Origin: Gammaproteobacteria bacterium
GTDB lineage: Bacteria; Pseudomonadota; Gammaproteobacteria; Burkholderiales; Burkholderiaceae_D
Length of the DNA: 46,181 nucleotides
Reading direction: 5' to 3'
Assembly (NCBI GenBank): GCA_903970185.1
Contig: CAJCIC010000064.1
Coordinates: 1 to 46,181, forward strand
A program made the position numbers and the translations under genes. Below the pieces are notes generated by a model. It was not told the origin of the DNA. It did no database searches and was given only the letters and a program-made list of their open reading frames with translations. This document shows, one piece after another, positions 32,315 through 42,140 of the stretch (position 1 is the stretch's first letter; each line of letters opens with the position of its first letter).

Positions 32315-32846
32315 AATCGTGCTTGCACGTTACGGCGAGCCAGCGCGCATCGAAAAGCGTGAAGCGGTGGTCATTGCAGACCTGGAATCGATCGGCGCGA
32401 TTCCCACCACGACGGAAATCGTCGTTCCGCTCGCGCTTTGGCTCGATGGTGCGACGCAAGGCGCGCTCAAGGGGCGCAAGGTCGTGGTCCTGTTGAAGTC
32501 AAGCGACGACCCGCTGCGCCTTGCCGGCCAGCTTGCCGCAGTCGCGGCAGTCGCCATTGAATTTCCGGTATTTAGCGATGGTCGCGGCTACAGCATTGCT
32601 GCCCTGTTGCGTGAGCGCCTGCGTTATGGTGGCCAGATCCGGGCGGTGGGCGATGTGTTGCGCGATCAAGCGTTTTACATGCAGCGTTGCGGCTTCGATG
32701 CCTTCGTGCCGCGTCCTGATCGCTCGATCGATGAATTCATCAAGGGATTTGGCGACTTTCGCGAAACCTATCAGGCAAGCGCGGTGCTCGAGCCCCTTTT
32801 TCGCCGGCGCGAGGAAGCGCTCCTGGCGCTTGCCGGCCGGGCGTGA
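32307..32846 (+). CDS. DUF934 family protein of sulfite reduction operons
   Basis: A 179-aa protein from ATG 32307 (ATG 32286 is possible), overlapping cysI by 8 nt. Recognisable DUF934 segments are LALWLDGATQGALKGRKVVV, FPVFSDGRGYSIAALLRERL, GGQIRAVGDVLRDQAFYMQR and CGFDAFVPRPDRSIDEF. In betaproteobacteria and pseudomonads this family sits next to cysI and cysH and is often called an oxidoreductase in sulfite reduction. Its biochemical role is not established. Its position between sulfite reductase and APS reductase supports a helper function. Confidence 0.9.
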   Translation: MPEIVLARYGEPARIEKREAVVIADLESIGAIPTTTEIVVPLALWLDGATQGALKGRKVVVLLKSSDDPLRLAGQLAAVAAVAIEFPVFSDGRGYSIAALLRERLRYGGQIRAVGDVLRDQAFYMQRCGFDAFVPRPDRSIDEFIKGFGDFRETYQASAVLEPLFRRREEALLALAGRA

Positions 32847-33544
32847 GCATGGCGCAAAAAGCCGACCTCGAAAGAGACTTGCACGATACCCTGTCGAGGA
32901 TCGAGCAAGCGCATGCAAAGCCGCTGCTCAGCACGAGTTTCGGTGCCGAGGACATGGTTCTGACCGACGCCATCGCGAGGAGCCATCGCAAAATTTCGAT
33001 TGCCACCATCGACACGGGGCGACTGCCTGACGAAACCTACCAGTTATGGCAAAGCGTGACCGAGCACTATGGCGTCAAGATCGAAGCCTTCTTTCCCGCC
33101 GCTCCTGCAGTCGAGTCTTATGTCAGAATCAATGGCATCAACGCGTTTTATGAAAGCGTTGCGCAGCGGCGCGAATGCTGCCACATCCGCAAGGTCGAGC
33201 CCCTTGGCCGCATGCTTGCCGGACACGGCGCCTGGATTACGGGTCTAAGGCGTGCCCAGTCGGCAGCCCGCAGCACCCTAAGCGCCGAGGAGTTCGATGG
33301 GGCAAACAAAGTCGTCAAGTTCAACCCGCTCATCGAATGGTCCGATGAGGACGTCTGGGAGTACCTGGGCGAAAAGCGGGTTCCGACGCACGCGCTGCAC
33401 GCCCGCGGATACCCGAGCATCGGCTGCGCGCCGTGCACGCGCGCGGTCGCTGCAGGTGAGGATCTGCGCGCTGGCCGCTGGTGGTGGGAAAATGAGACTC
33501 AGAAGGAATGTGGCCTGCATGTTGCAGCAGGACCCATCGCATGA
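32843..33544 (+). CDS. cysH: Adenosine 5'-phosphosulfate (APS) reductase
   Basis: A 233-aa reductase producing sulfite and AMP from adenylyl sulfate. PAPS/APS loop LLSTSFGAEDMVLTD; 4Fe-4S ligands Cys112-Cys113 (RRECCHIRK) and Cys195/Cys198 (GCAPCTR); catalytic Cys223 in the C-terminal KECGLH. The two cysteine pairs mark the cluster-containing APS type, not the PAPS enzyme of enterobacteria. GTG 32843 overlaps the previous stop (GTGA); ATG 32849 is the alternative. Thioredoxin or glutaredoxin would supply electrons. Confidence 0.95.
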   Translation: MSMAQKADLERDLHDTLSRIEQAHAKPLLSTSFGAEDMVLTDAIARSHRKISIATIDTGRLPDETYQLWQSVTEHYGVKIEAFFPAAPAVESYVRINGINAFYESVAQRRECCHIRKVEPLGRMLAGHGAWITGLRRAQSAARSTLSAEEFDGANKVVKFNPLIEWSDEDVWEYLGEKRVPTHALHARGYPSIGCAPCTRAVAAGEDLRAGRWWWENETQKECGLHVAAGPIA

Positions 33545-34479
33545 GGGACGACATGGTCATTGATGGGAGCGAGCATTTGCGCGTTAAGGACGCACATCTC
33601 GACTGGCTGGAATCCGAGGCGATTCACCTCATGCGCGAGGTGGCGGCGGAGTGTCGCCATCCGGCGCTGCTGTTTTCCGGCGGCAAGGATTCGATTGTCA
33701 TGCTGCGCCTGGCCGAGAAGGCCTTTCGGCCGGGACGGTTCCCGTTTCCGCTGCTGCACATCGATACCGGCCACAATTTCCCCGAAGTCGTCGCCTTTCG
33801 CGATCGCCGTGCGGCCGAACTCGGCGAGGAATTGATCGTGCGCTCGCTTGACGATGCGATTGCCAGCGGACGGATTCGCCTGCGTCATGAACGCGAAAGT
33901 CGCAACCGCTACCAGAGCATTGTTCTTCTCGATGCGATCGCGGAATTCAAGTTTGATGCGTGCTTTGGCGGCGCCCGCCGTGACGAGGAAAAGGCACGCG
34001 CCAAGGAGCGCATGCTGTCGCTGCGCGACGAGTTTGGCGAGTGGGACCCCAAAAACCAGCGACCGGAACTGTGGAATCTGTTTAACACCCGCATCCATAG
34101 CGGTGAGCACTGGCGCGTATTTCCGATCTCCAACTGGACAGAACTCGATGTCTGGCAATACATCGCCCGCGAGCAGCTGGCCGTGCCCTCGATCTACTTT
34201 GCCCACCAGCGCGCGGTGATCGAGCGCGACGGCGGCATTTTGCCCGTGTCGCTTTTGCTCCAGCCGCGTGCGGGCGAAATTGTGCGCGAGCTCGGCGTGC
34301 GTTTTCGAACGGTGGGCGACATGACCTGCACGGCGCCGGTGCGATCGAGCGCCTCGACGCTTGAGGAGATCATTGCCGAGACCGCGGCAAGCCGCATTAC
34401 CGAACGCGGCGCAACGCGCCTTGACGACCAGACGTCCGAAGCGTCGATGGAGTTGCGCAAGAAGGAAGGATACTTCTGA
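33541..34479 (+). CDS. cysD: Sulfate adenylyltransferase subunit 2
   Basis: A 312-aa PP-loop ATP sulfurylase subunit: LLFSGGKDSIVMLRLAEKAF is the PP-loop, followed by HIDTGHNFPEVVAFRD, GGARRDEEKARAKER and NWTELDVWQYI. It makes APS from sulfate and ATP together with the CysN GTPase. ATG 33541 overlaps the cysH stop (ATGA); the frame is open back to 33508 within cysH. The stop overlaps cysN by 1 nt. Confidence 0.96.
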   Translation: MRDDMVIDGSEHLRVKDAHLDWLESEAIHLMREVAAECRHPALLFSGGKDSIVMLRLAEKAFRPGRFPFPLLHIDTGHNFPEVVAFRDRRAAELGEELIVRSLDDAIASGRIRLRHERESRNRYQSIVLLDAIAEFKFDACFGGARRDEEKARAKERMLSLRDEFGEWDPKNQRPELWNLFNTRIHSGEHWRVFPISNWTELDVWQYIAREQLAVPSIYFAHQRAVIERDGGILPVSLLLQPRAGEIVRELGVRFRTVGDMTCTAPVRSSASTLEEIIAETAASRITERGATRLDDQTSEASMELRKKEGYF

Positions 34480-35771
34480 TGGATCGAGGCCTTCTTCGCG
34501 TGTCGACGGCGGGCAGCGTCGATGACGGCAAGAGCACGCTGCTTGGGCGCTTGCTCTATGACTCCAAGTCACTTTTCGACGACCAGCTGGCAACGCTTGC
34601 GCGCGCCAGCGCGACCCGGGCACGACGCTCGGGCGCCGACGCGGGCGATGGCCCGCTGGATCTCGCACTGATCACCGACGGCCTTATCGCCGAGCGGGAG
34701 CAGGGCATCACCATCGATGTCGCCTATCGCTATTTCTCGACACCAACGCGCAAGTACATCCTCGCTGACACCCCCGGGCACGAGCAGTACACGCGCAACA
34801 TGGTCACCGGCGCATCGACGGCCGATCTTGCCATCATCCTGCTTGATGCCTCCAAGGGTGTCTTGCCGCAGTCCAAGCGCCATGCGGCGATCGCCTCGCT
34901 TTTGGGTATCCGGCATGTCGTGGTCGCGATCAACAAGATGGACCTGGTCGATTATTCCGAGGCTGCGTTCGTTGCCTTGCGCGAACAATTTGGCGGCCTC
35001 ATCGCCCGCCTTGGCATCGATTCGGTCCACTACGTGCCGCTCTCGGCGTTGCATGGCGACATGGTCATCGAGCGCAAGGAGGCGATGCCGTGGTATCACG
35101 GACCCACGCTGATGGAGGTGCTCGAACACGCCAGCGTTGTACCTGTTAAAGGCAGGCCGCTGCGATTGCCGATCCAGCTGGTCAGCCGTCCCGGCCTGGA
35201 TGCGGGTTTCGTGCGCGGTTACATGGGCCGCATCGAATCGGGCACGCTGCGCGTGGGCGATGCCATCGTCGTCGAGCCCTCACGGCAGACGACACGCGTC
35301 GCCCAGCTGTATCGCGGCGCACAAGCGGTCACGGAAGCGAGCGCCCCGGAATCGGTGACCGTGGTGCTCGTCGATGAGATCGACGTGTCGCGCGGCAACC
35401 TTTTCACCCACGAAGCCTTGCCAACGCAGATGTCGCGCGAGTTTTCTGCGCTGCTTTGCTGGATGGATCAGCAACCCCTGGATCCGGCGCGCCGCTACCT
35501 CGTCAAGCATACGACGCGCACAACGCGCGCGACGTTTCCGGTGATCGATTATCGCCTCGATATCGCATCGCTTTCGCCTTCGGATGCGAGCGGATCGCTG
35601 CAGATGAACGATATCGGCCGCGTCTTCTTGAAAACCCGCGATGCCTTGTCCGCGGATGACTTCATCGACAATCGTGCAACCGGTGCCTTCATCGTCATCG
35701 ATGAAGTCACCAATCACACGGTCGCGGCGGGGATGATCGGGCCATCACCGATGGATCGCGTCCATGGCTAG
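34479..35771 (+). CDS. cysN: Sulfate adenylyltransferase subunit 1 (GTPase)
   Basis: A 430-aa EF-Tu-like GTPase: G1 GSVDDGKST, G3 DTPGHEQYTRN, G4 NKMD, then beta-barrel domains (about 225-425). GTP hydrolysis drives APS formation by CysD. It ends without a CysC APS kinase domain, and no cysC is in the window, which agrees with direct APS reduction by the cysH product. It overlaps cobA by 8 nt. Confidence 0.96.
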   Translation: MDRGLLRVSTAGSVDDGKSTLLGRLLYDSKSLFDDQLATLARASATRARRSGADAGDGPLDLALITDGLIAEREQGITIDVAYRYFSTPTRKYILADTPGHEQYTRNMVTGASTADLAIILLDASKGVLPQSKRHAAIASLLGIRHVVVAINKMDLVDYSEAAFVALREQFGGLIARLGIDSVHYVPLSALHGDMVIERKEAMPWYHGPTLMEVLEHASVVPVKGRPLRLPIQLVSRPGLDAGFVRGYMGRIESGTLRVGDAIVVEPSRQTTRVAQLYRGAQAVTEASAPESVTVVLVDEIDVSRGNLFTHEALPTQMSREFSALLCWMDQQPLDPARRYLVKHTTRTTRATFPVIDYRLDIASLSPSDASGSLQMNDIGRVFLKTRDALSADDFIDNRATGAFIVIDEVTNHTVAAGMIGPSPMDRVHG

Positions 35772-36546
35772 GGTTTATCTCGTCGGCGCAGGTCCTGGCG
35801 ACCCCGAACTCCTGACACGCAAGGCATTTCGCCTCTTGGGCGAGGCAGATATCGTGTTTCATGATGCCTTGATCGATCTTCGCGTGCTGGCGCTCATCAA
35901 GGGCAGGAGCGTTGCCGTTGGCAAGCGCTGCGGTGCGCACTCGAGCGCGCAAAGCTTCATCAACAAGCGACTGATCGATGCCGCGGCCCGTTATCCCTGC
36001 GTTGTCCGCCTAAAAGGCGGTGACCCGATGCTTTTCGGTCGCGCCCAGGAAGAGATTGACGCACTCGTGCGAGCAGGACTTGAAGTCGAGATCGTGCCTG
36101 GCATCTCCGCGGCGTTCGCCGCGGCCGCCGATCTGGGTATTTCGCTCACGCGCCGCGCGCTTAGCCGCTCGGTGGTGTTCGTCACGCCGCGCGTTGCAAC
36201 CGACGAGAACCCGTCTGACTATGTCAGGAGCATCCTCGCTGCAGATACTGCCGTGGTCTATATGGCCGGGCACGAGACGCAAAAGGTGGCCTTGGCCTTG
36301 ATCGAGGCCGGCCGGGACAGGAATTGGCCGGTCGCTGTCGTGTCGGGCGCATCAAGCCCTGCAAAGACCGTGATCCCAAGCACGCTTAGCCGCCTGTCGA
36401 GAGGGCTTGACCGGCCTGTTGGGGATTTGCCCACGCTGCTTTGCATGGGCGATGTTTTTGCCGACGTCAGCCGCGTTCAGTCTGAGCCTGCCGCTGGCGA
36501 AGTCATGCCCGATGTCGTCGCGATTGCAGCGAATCGCACCTCCTGA
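35764..36546 (+). CDS. cobA: Uroporphyrinogen-III C-methyltransferase (SUMT)
   Basis: A 260-aa SAM-dependent methyltransferase: VYLVGAGPGDPELLTRKAF, VVRLKGGDPMLFGRAQEE and VEIVPGISAAFAAAA are the family hallmarks. It methylates uroporphyrinogen III to precorrin-2, first committed step to siroheme, the cofactor of the sulfite reductase encoded upstream. It corresponds to the C-terminal half of CysG; the dehydrogenase/ferrochelatase half is not in the window. ATG 35764 overlaps the cysN stop by 8 nt. Confidence 0.94.
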   Translation: MARVYLVGAGPGDPELLTRKAFRLLGEADIVFHDALIDLRVLALIKGRSVAVGKRCGAHSSAQSFINKRLIDAAARYPCVVRLKGGDPMLFGRAQEEIDALVRAGLEVEIVPGISAAFAAAADLGISLTRRALSRSVVFVTPRVATDENPSDYVRSILAADTAVVYMAGHETQKVALALIEAGRDRNWPVAVVSGASSPAKTVIPSTLSRLSRGLDRPVGDLPTLLCMGDVFADVSRVQSEPAAGEVMPDVVAIAANRTS

Positions 36547-36558
36547 TTACGCCCACCC

Positions 36559-37596
36559 TTGTTGCATCGTCGCAGAAAAGCACGTCCGGTCGGCCCGCTG
36601 CGCGCAGTCGTTCGCGGCGCTGCCGTCATGCTCGCCTTGTGCATTGGCCAAGCGGCGTTTGCGGCGTCGCTTCTGAACGTCTCCTACGATCCGACGCGCG
36701 AGTTCTATCGCGACTACAACCAGGCGTTTGTCGACTACTACAAGAAGACCCACGCCGATACGATCGCGATCAACATGTCTCACGGCGGCTCCGGGCAGCA
36801 GGCACGCGCTGTCATCGATGGACTCGAAGCCGATGTCGTGACCCTCGCGCTGCAGTCCGACATCGATGCCATCGCAGCGCAGGGCCTGACTGATCGCAAC
36901 TGGCGCGAACGCCTGCCCAACCATTCTGCACCGTACACGTCGACGATCATTTTTCTGGTCAGGCACGGCAACCCGAAAAATATCAGGGGCTGGGACGATC
37001 TTGTCAAAAGCAACGTATCTGTGGTCGTTGCCAATCCGAAGACATCGGGAGGCGCACGCTGGGCCTATCTGGCAGCCTATGGTCACGCGCTCTCAAGCGC
37101 TCACGATGATGCCCGGGCAAAGGATTTTGTTGCCAGGCTCTACGCAAATGTGCCGGTGCTCGATGCCGGGGCGCGCGGCGCGACCGTGACGTTTGCAAGA
37201 CGCGGCATTGGCGATGTCCTTCTCACCTGGGAGAACGAAGCGCAACTCGCCCGCGACGAATTTGGCAAGGACCAGCTCGATATCGTCTATCCGGCTGACA
37301 GCATCCTGGCCGAGCCGGTGGTCGCTGCCGTCGATGCCGTGACGGCACGCCACGGTACGCAAAAGCTGGCTGAGGCTTATCTCAACTACCTCTATAGCGA
37401 GACCGCGCAGGAACTTGCCGCCAGACATTATTATCGGCCGTCGGATGCGAATGTCGCCAAGCGCCACGCCGACGCCTTCCCTGCGATCAAGCTGTTCACC
37501 ATCGATGCCGTCTTTGGCGGCTGGTCGGCGGCGCAGAAGCGGCACTTTGGCGACGGTGGCGTGTTCGACGAGATTTCTGCGCGCAAGAAGTCATGA
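36559..37596 (+). CDS. Sulfate/thiosulfate ABC transporter, periplasmic binding protein
   Basis: A 345-aa Sbp/CysP-type binding protein. After the signal peptide (GAAVMLALCIGQAAFA) comes LLNVSYDPTREFYRDYNQAF, then SHGGSGQQARAVIDGLEADV, TLALQSDIDAIA and NPKTSGGARWAYLAA, all characteristic of sulfate binding. The start is uncertain: TTG 36559 opens the frame and an internal ATG begins LALCIGQ. It is 12 nt after cobA and overlaps cysT by 4 nt. Sbp and CysP cannot be told apart by eye. Confidence 0.92.
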   Translation: MLHRRRKARPVGPLRAVVRGAAVMLALCIGQAAFAASLLNVSYDPTREFYRDYNQAFVDYYKKTHADTIAINMSHGGSGQQARAVIDGLEADVVTLALQSDIDAIAAQGLTDRNWRERLPNHSAPYTSTIIFLVRHGNPKNIRGWDDLVKSNVSVVVANPKTSGGARWAYLAAYGHALSSAHDDARAKDFVARLYANVPVLDAGARGATVTFARRGIGDVLLTWENEAQLARDEFGKDQLDIVYPADSILAEPVVAAVDAVTARHGTQKLAEAYLNYLYSETAQELAARHYYRPSDANVAKRHADAFPAIKLFTIDAVFGGWSAAQKRHFGDGGVFDEISARKKS

Positions 37597-38450
37597 ATCC
37601 CGCCATTGCAATTCCTGGGCTTAGAAGGAATGTCCTGCCGGGATTTTCGTTAACGCTTGGCTTCGTCATGGTGTATCTGAGCCTGATCGTGTTCTTGCCG
37701 CTCGCCGCGACATTGGTGCGCAGCCTCGAGCTTTCACCTGCCCAGTTTTATGCCGCCGTGACCTCGCCGCGTGTACTCGCCTCATTGCGCCTGTCGTTTG
37801 GCGCCTCCTTGATCGCGGCGCTATTGAATAGCGTCTTCGGACTCCTCGTTGCCTGGGTACTGACACGCTATCGCTATCCGGGTTTGAAGATCGTCGATGC
37901 GTTAATCGACTTGCCTTTTGCACTGCCAACAGCCGTCGCAGGCATTGCGCTCGCGACGGTCTACGCCCAGAACGGCTGGCTTGGAGCGCCACTTTCCCTG
38001 CTTGGCATCAAACTCGCGTTCGACCGCGCAGGGGTGGTCGTCGCACTGGTCTTTATCGGACTGCCCTTCGTTGTGCGCACGGTGCAGCCGGTCCTCGTCG
38101 AGGCCGAGCGCGAACTGGAAGAGGCGGCCCGTCTATTGGGTGCGACGGCGCCGCAAATCTTCTGGCGCGTGATCCTGCCCACTGTGGCACCTGCGCTGAT
38201 GACCGGATTCACGCTGGCATTTGCGCGTGCGCTGGGCGAGTACGGCTCGGTCATTTTCATCGCGGGCAACATTCCCATGGTCTCTGAAATTACGCCACTC
38301 GTGATTATCACCAAGCTCGAGCAGTACGACTATGCCGGGGCCACGGCGATCGCGCTGGTCATGCTGGTGGCATCGTTCGCGCTGTTGCTTCCGATCAATT
38401 TGTTGCAGGCGTGGATGCGGCGCATGAGCGCGCAGGATCGGCGAGTCTGA
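37593..38450 (+). CDS. cysT: Sulfate/thiosulfate ABC transporter permease CysT (CysU)
   Basis: A 285-aa permease with about six hydrophobic helices. FGLLVAWVLTRYRYPG and LIDLPFALPTAVAGIALATV are typical, and the inner-membrane coupling motif EAARLLGATAPQIFWRVILP is present near residue 170. It overlaps both neighbours (ATGA at the front, 1 nt at the end). It partners CysW. Confidence 0.95.
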   Translation: MNPAIAIPGLRRNVLPGFSLTLGFVMVYLSLIVFLPLAATLVRSLELSPAQFYAAVTSPRVLASLRLSFGASLIAALLNSVFGLLVAWVLTRYRYPGLKIVDALIDLPFALPTAVAGIALATVYAQNGWLGAPLSLLGIKLAFDRAGVVVALVFIGLPFVVRTVQPVLVEAERELEEAARLLGATAPQIFWRVILPTVAPALMTGFTLAFARALGEYGSVIFIAGNIPMVSEITPLVIITKLEQYDYAGATAIALVMLVASFALLLPINLLQAWMRRMSAQDRRV

Positions 38451-39319
38451 TGGCAAGCGCAGCCTTGAACCCCGCATCGCCGCTGCCAAAGCGGCGAGGC
38501 CTGCACTTCGATGCGAGGCAGATCGTGCCGCTTCTGCTCACGGCCACGGCGCTGGCTTGGATTGGCATCATCTTGGTCATGCCGCTTGCCGCGGTCCTGG
38601 TGGAGGCCTTGCGCGCAGGCATTGGCGCCTATTTCCGGGCCATTGCCGATCCCGAGGCGTTGGCCGCGCTGCGCCTGACCGCGCTGGCCACCGTGCTCTC
38701 GGTCCCTGCCAATCTCCTTTTCGGTCTCTGTGCGGCCTGGTCGATCGCCAAGTTCGACTTTCGCGGCAAATCGGTCTTGATTTCGCTCATCGAGGTGCCA
38801 TTTTCTGTCTCACCGGTGGTGACCGGCCTTTCATACGTCCTGCTTTTTGGGGCCAGCGGCTGGTTCGGCCCCTGGCTTGTGTCTCATGGTGTGCGCATCA
38901 TCTTTGCCGTACCTGCGATTGTGCTCGTCACGATTTTCGTGACGGTCCCGTTTATCGCACGCGAACTGATACCGCTGATGCAGGCCCAGGGGCGGGAGGA
39001 AGAGGAAGCGGCGCACCTCCTTGGCGCAGCAGGCTTGCAGATTTTCTGGCGCGTGACGCTGCCTAACATCCGCTGGGGCCTTCTTTATGGCGTCATCCTT
39101 TGCAGTGCACGCGCCATGGGCGAATTCGGTGCCGTGTCCGTGGTATCAGGTCATATCCGCGGTGTCACCACGACCCTGCCGCTTTATGTCGAGATTCTCT
39201 ATAACGATTACAACTCGGTCGCAGCCTTCGCATGCGCGTCGCTTTTGGCGCTGCTTGCCCTTGTGACGCTAATGATCAAGGCCGTCCTCGAGCGCGGCCT
39301 TCTGAAGGAGATGGTTTGA
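38450..39319 (+). CDS. cysW: Sulfate/thiosulfate ABC transporter permease CysW
   Basis: A 289-aa permease homologous to CysT, with [40 protein letters not shown] and the coupling motif [23 protein letters not shown] 38450 overlaps the cysT stop by 1 nt. The stop overlaps cysA by 4 nt. Confidence 0.95.
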   Translation: MASAALNPASPLPKRRGLHFDARQIVPLLLTATALAWIGIILVMPLAAVLVEALRAGIGAYFRAIADPEALAALRLTALATVLSVPANLLFGLCAAWSIAKFDFRGKSVLISLIEVPFSVSPVVTGLSYVLLFGASGWFGPWLVSHGVRIIFAVPAIVLVTIFVTVPFIARELIPLMQAQGREEEEAAHLLGAAGLQIFWRVTLPNIRWGLLYGVILCSARAMGEFGAVSVVSGHIRGVTTTLPLYVEILYNDYNSVAAFACASLLALLALVTLMIKAVLERGLLKEMV

Positions 39320-40470
39320 GCATCGCCATACAGAACGTATGCAAGCGCTTTGGCAGCTTTCTCGCCCTGGATGACGTCAGTCTTGTCATCGAGCCGGGTG
39401 AACTGGTTGCGCTGCTTGGGCCCTCGGGTTCGGGAAAAACAACGCTATTGCGCATCATTGCCGGCCTTGACTTTGCTGACCGTGGTCACGTCATGGTCGA
39501 TGACGAGAATGCAGCGACGCGCGACATGCGCGAGCGCAGCATCGGCTTTGTCTTCCAGCATTACGCACTGTTTCGGCACATGACGGTGTTCGAGAATGTG
39601 GCTTTCGGCTTGCGGGTGAAATCACGGCGCGAGCGGCCAAGCGGCAAGGCGATCGAAAAAAAGGTGCAGGAACTCCTCGCTCTGATCCAGCTTGAGCAGT
39701 TTGCCAAACGCTATCCGCATCAGCTTTCCGGTGGCCAAAGGCAGCGTGTCGCGCTCGCCCGCGCGCTCGCCATCGAGCCGCGCGTGCTCCTGCTTGATGA
39801 GCCGTTTGGTGCGCTCGATGCGAAGGTTCGCAAGGACCTCAGACGCTGGCTGCGCAACCTGCACGACGAAATTCACCTGACCAGTGTTTTTGTTACCCAC
39901 GACCAGGAAGAAGCGCTTGAAGTTGCCGACCGCGTCGTCGTCTTCAACCAGGGCAAGATCCAGCAGGTGGGCACGCCCAAGGACGTCTACGATCGTCCGG
40001 CGACGCCCTTTGTCTACGGCTTTTTGGGTCACGCCAACCGCTTCGATAGCGAAATCAGCGACGGTTACGCGAACATCGGCACGACGCGGCTGGCACTGGC
40101 CAAGGCCGATGGCAGGCCGCAAGCGAATGGCGTGGCTTATGTCAGGCCCCATGACATCGAAGTGTCAATGGGCGCCAAGCCGAACGCCACCAAGGCGACG
40201 GTCGAGCATGTGGCAACCCTTGGCGCTGTGGTTCGCATCGAACTGATCAGCGAGCCGCGAGGATCCCCTCTTGATGTCCACCTGACGCGCGAGGAATTCG
40301 AGCATCTTCGGATCGAAAAGGGATCGGTCGTGTGGCTGACACCCAAACGGGCGCGGATTTTTGCTGGAAGCGACAAACACCTCACGGCGCTCTATGATGT
40401 CGAACGCGCAAACAGCCGATCCGGATCTGAGGCTGAAGCGGCATTCGACGGGATGTCCGATCATGGCTAA
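39316..40470 (+). CDS. cysA: Sulfate/thiosulfate import ATPase CysA
   Basis: A 384-aa ATPase: Walker [10 protein letters not shown], signature [15 protein letters not shown], Walker [12 protein letters not shown], switch [15 protein letters not shown]-terminal regulatory beta-domain (TOBE-like, about 240-350) with [12 protein letters not shown] follows. TTG 39316 in TTGA overlaps the cysW stop and gives [14 protein letters not shown] at the N-terminus. The last 8 nt overlap the rhodanese gene. Confidence 0.95.
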   Translation: MSIAIQNVCKRFGSFLALDDVSLVIEPGELVALLGPSGSGKTTLLRIIAGLDFADRGHVMVDDENAATRDMRERSIGFVFQHYALFRHMTVFENVAFGLRVKSRRERPSGKAIEKKVQELLALIQLEQFAKRYPHQLSGGQRQRVALARALAIEPRVLLLDEPFGALDAKVRKDLRRWLRNLHDEIHLTSVFVTHDQEEALEVADRVVVFNQGKIQQVGTPKDVYDRPATPFVYGFLGHANRFDSEISDGYANIGTTRLALAKADGRPQANGVAYVRPHDIEVSMGAKPNATKATVEHVATLGAVVRIELISEPRGSPLDVHLTREEFEHLRIEKGSVVWLTPKRARIFAGSDKHLTALYDVERANSRSGSEAEAAFDGMSDHG

Positions 40471-40918
40471 TGAAGACGTCACAGCAATTCTCAAGGCGGC
40501 CGAAGAGCGTGCCAGCCAATCGTCCTTGCCTTACCGCGGCGCTGTGACCCCGAAAGAGGCGTTTGCGCTGGTCAATGCCAAGTGCGCGCGCATTGTCGAT
40601 GTGCGCACCCGGTTTGAAGCCGAGTATGTGGGTCGCATTGCAGATACGCCGTTAATCGAATGGCGCGCGCTCGGTGCTGCGCAGCCCAATGAAGGCTTTC
40701 TTTCCGAATTGGCAAAGATTGGCGGCAAGGATGAAAATTATCTGTTCCTGTGCCGCAGCGGTGTCAGGTCGCATGCAGCAGCCAGTGCTGCGGCGGCTGC
40801 CGGCTATAGCGGCGCTTTCAATATTCTCGAAGGCTTCGAGGGTGACCTCGACGCCGATAAACACCGGGGATCCTCGGGCGGCTGGCGCTATCACAAGCTG
40901 CCCTGGATTCAAGGTTAG
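40463..40918 (+). CDS. Rhodanese-like sulfurtransferase
   Basis: A 151-aa single rhodanese domain: [20 protein letters not shown], then [12 protein letters not shown], and the active-site loop [10 protein letters not shown] with Cys97. It would carry a persulfide and move sulfane sulfur. ATG 40463 overlaps the cysA stop by 8 nt, so it is translated with the sulfate uptake genes and may process sulfide or thiosulfate sulfur. Acceptor unknown. Confidence 0.92.
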   Translation: MANEDVTAILKAAEERASQSSLPYRGAVTPKEAFALVNAKCARIVDVRTRFEAEYVGRIADTPLIEWRALGAAQPNEGFLSELAKIGGKDENYLFLCRSGVRSHAAASAAAAAGYSGAFNILEGFEGDLDADKHRGSSGGWRYHKLPWIQG

Positions 40919-40944
40919 GTGATTGTCATTTCAATGGAGGGATC

Positions 40945-41589
40945 ATGAGCACTTTACGACTCGGCGATACGGCACCGGATTTCACGCAGCAATCGACGGT
41001 TGGCGATATCCACTTTCATGACTGGCTGGGATCGAGCTGGGGCGTGCTGTTTTCGCACCCGAAGGATTTCACGCCGGTGTGCACGACCGAACTTGGCATG
41101 ACGGCAAAACTCAAGGACGAGTTCGCAAGGCGCAATGTCAAGGTCCTGGCGGTTTCGGTCGATGCGGTTGACTCGCACCTGAAGTGGCTTGGCGATATCA
41201 ATGAAACCCAGGGTACCCATGTCGAATTCCCGGTTCTTGCCGATCCTGACCGCAAGGTGTCCGATCTCTACGACATGATCCATCCCAATGCCAACGACAC
41301 GGTGACCGTGCGTTCGGTGTTTTTCATCGATCCCAAGAAGAAGGTGCGCGCCTTGATCACCTATCCGGCGAGCACGGGACGAAATTTCGACGAGATCCTG
41401 CGCGTCATCGATTCGCTGCAGCTCACCGACAGCCACAGCGTGGCCACGCCGGTCAACTGGAAATACGGCGACGATGTCATCATCGTGCCGTCCTTGCAGG
41501 ATCCCGAAGTCCTGAAGCAGAAATTTCCCAAGGGCTTCACCGTGGTCAAGCCGTATCTTCGCGTCACGCCCCAGCCCAACCTCAAGTGA
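40945..41589 (+). CDS. 1-Cys peroxiredoxin (Prx6 family)
   Basis: A 214-aa peroxiredoxin with the peroxidatic Cys46 in SHPKDFTPVCTTELG and a long C-terminal arm (VATPVNWKYGDDVIIVPSLQ, then PKGFTVVKPYLRVTPQPNLK) typical of the Prx6 group. There is no resolving Cys at the C-terminus. It reduces peroxides. GGAGGG lies just before the ATG. It is 26 nt from the rhodanese gene and overlaps dsbB by 4 nt. Confidence 0.95.
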   Translation: MSTLRLGDTAPDFTQQSTVGDIHFHDWLGSSWGVLFSHPKDFTPVCTTELGMTAKLKDEFARRNVKVLAVSVDAVDSHLKWLGDINETQGTHVEFPVLADPDRKVSDLYDMIHPNANDTVTVRSVFFIDPKKKVRALITYPASTGRNFDEILRVIDSLQLTDSHSVATPVNWKYGDDVIIVPSLQDPEVLKQKFPKGFTVVKPYLRVTPQPNLK

Positions 41590-42140
41590 GCCGTTTGCGA
41601 CAATTGACCATCCGCCAGCTGGCGCTGTCGGGCTTTCTGGCCTGTACCGGTCTTATCGCCTTTGGCCTTTACTTGCAGCTCGTCGATCACCTCGAGCCGT
41701 GTCCGCTTTGCATGATGCAGCGCATCATGTTTGCCGTGCTGGGCCTGGAGTTCCTGGTCCTCGCGCTCTTCGCGCCGCGCCGGCTTGGTGCCCTGGTCTA
41801 CGGTGTCGTGCTGCTTGTGACATCGCTGACCGGGTTGGGCCTTGCCAGCCGGCACGTCTGGCTGCAGTGGTATCCGCCGGACATCGATACCTGCACGGCG
41901 CCGCTGTTGTTCCAGCTGCAGCGCTTCCCGTGGCTGTCGGTGCTCAACAAGGCGCTACAGGCCACGGGCGATTGCGCGCGCATCGACTGGACCTTTCTTT
42001 CGCTGTCGATTGCGCAGTGGTCGTGGGTCTGGTTTGCGATCTTTACGGCGGTTGCAATCGCGATCATTGTGCGCGGCTGGCGCGGGCGCGGCAACGGCCA
42101 CCCTGTTTCAGGTCCAAGGGTTGCTGAAGCGTCATCATGA
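41586..42140 (+). CDS. dsbB: Disulfide bond formation protein DsbB
   Basis: A 184-aa inner-membrane quinone reductase with four hydrophobic helices. The redox cysteine pairs are LEPCPLCMMQR and, in the second periplasmic loop, the Cys of DTCTAPLLF with that of GDCARIDW. It reoxidises DsbA and passes electrons to quinones. GTG 41586 overlaps the peroxiredoxin stop (GTGA), an arrangement that fits a redox role for the end of the block. The stop overlaps greB (ATGA). Confidence 0.95.
   Translation: MSRLRQLTIRQLALSGFLACTGLIAFGLYLQLVDHLEPCPLCMMQRIMFAVLGLEFLVLALFAPRRLGALVYGVVLLVTSLTGLGLASRHVWLQWYPPDIDTCTAPLLFQLQRFPWLSVLNKALQATGDCARIDWTFLSLSIAQWSWVWFAIFTAVAIAIIVRGWRGRGNGHPVSGPRVAEASS

Noticed and set aside
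33499..34668. 389-codon minus-strand open frame
   Set aside because: It is antisense to cysD and the start of cysN, which are unambiguous.
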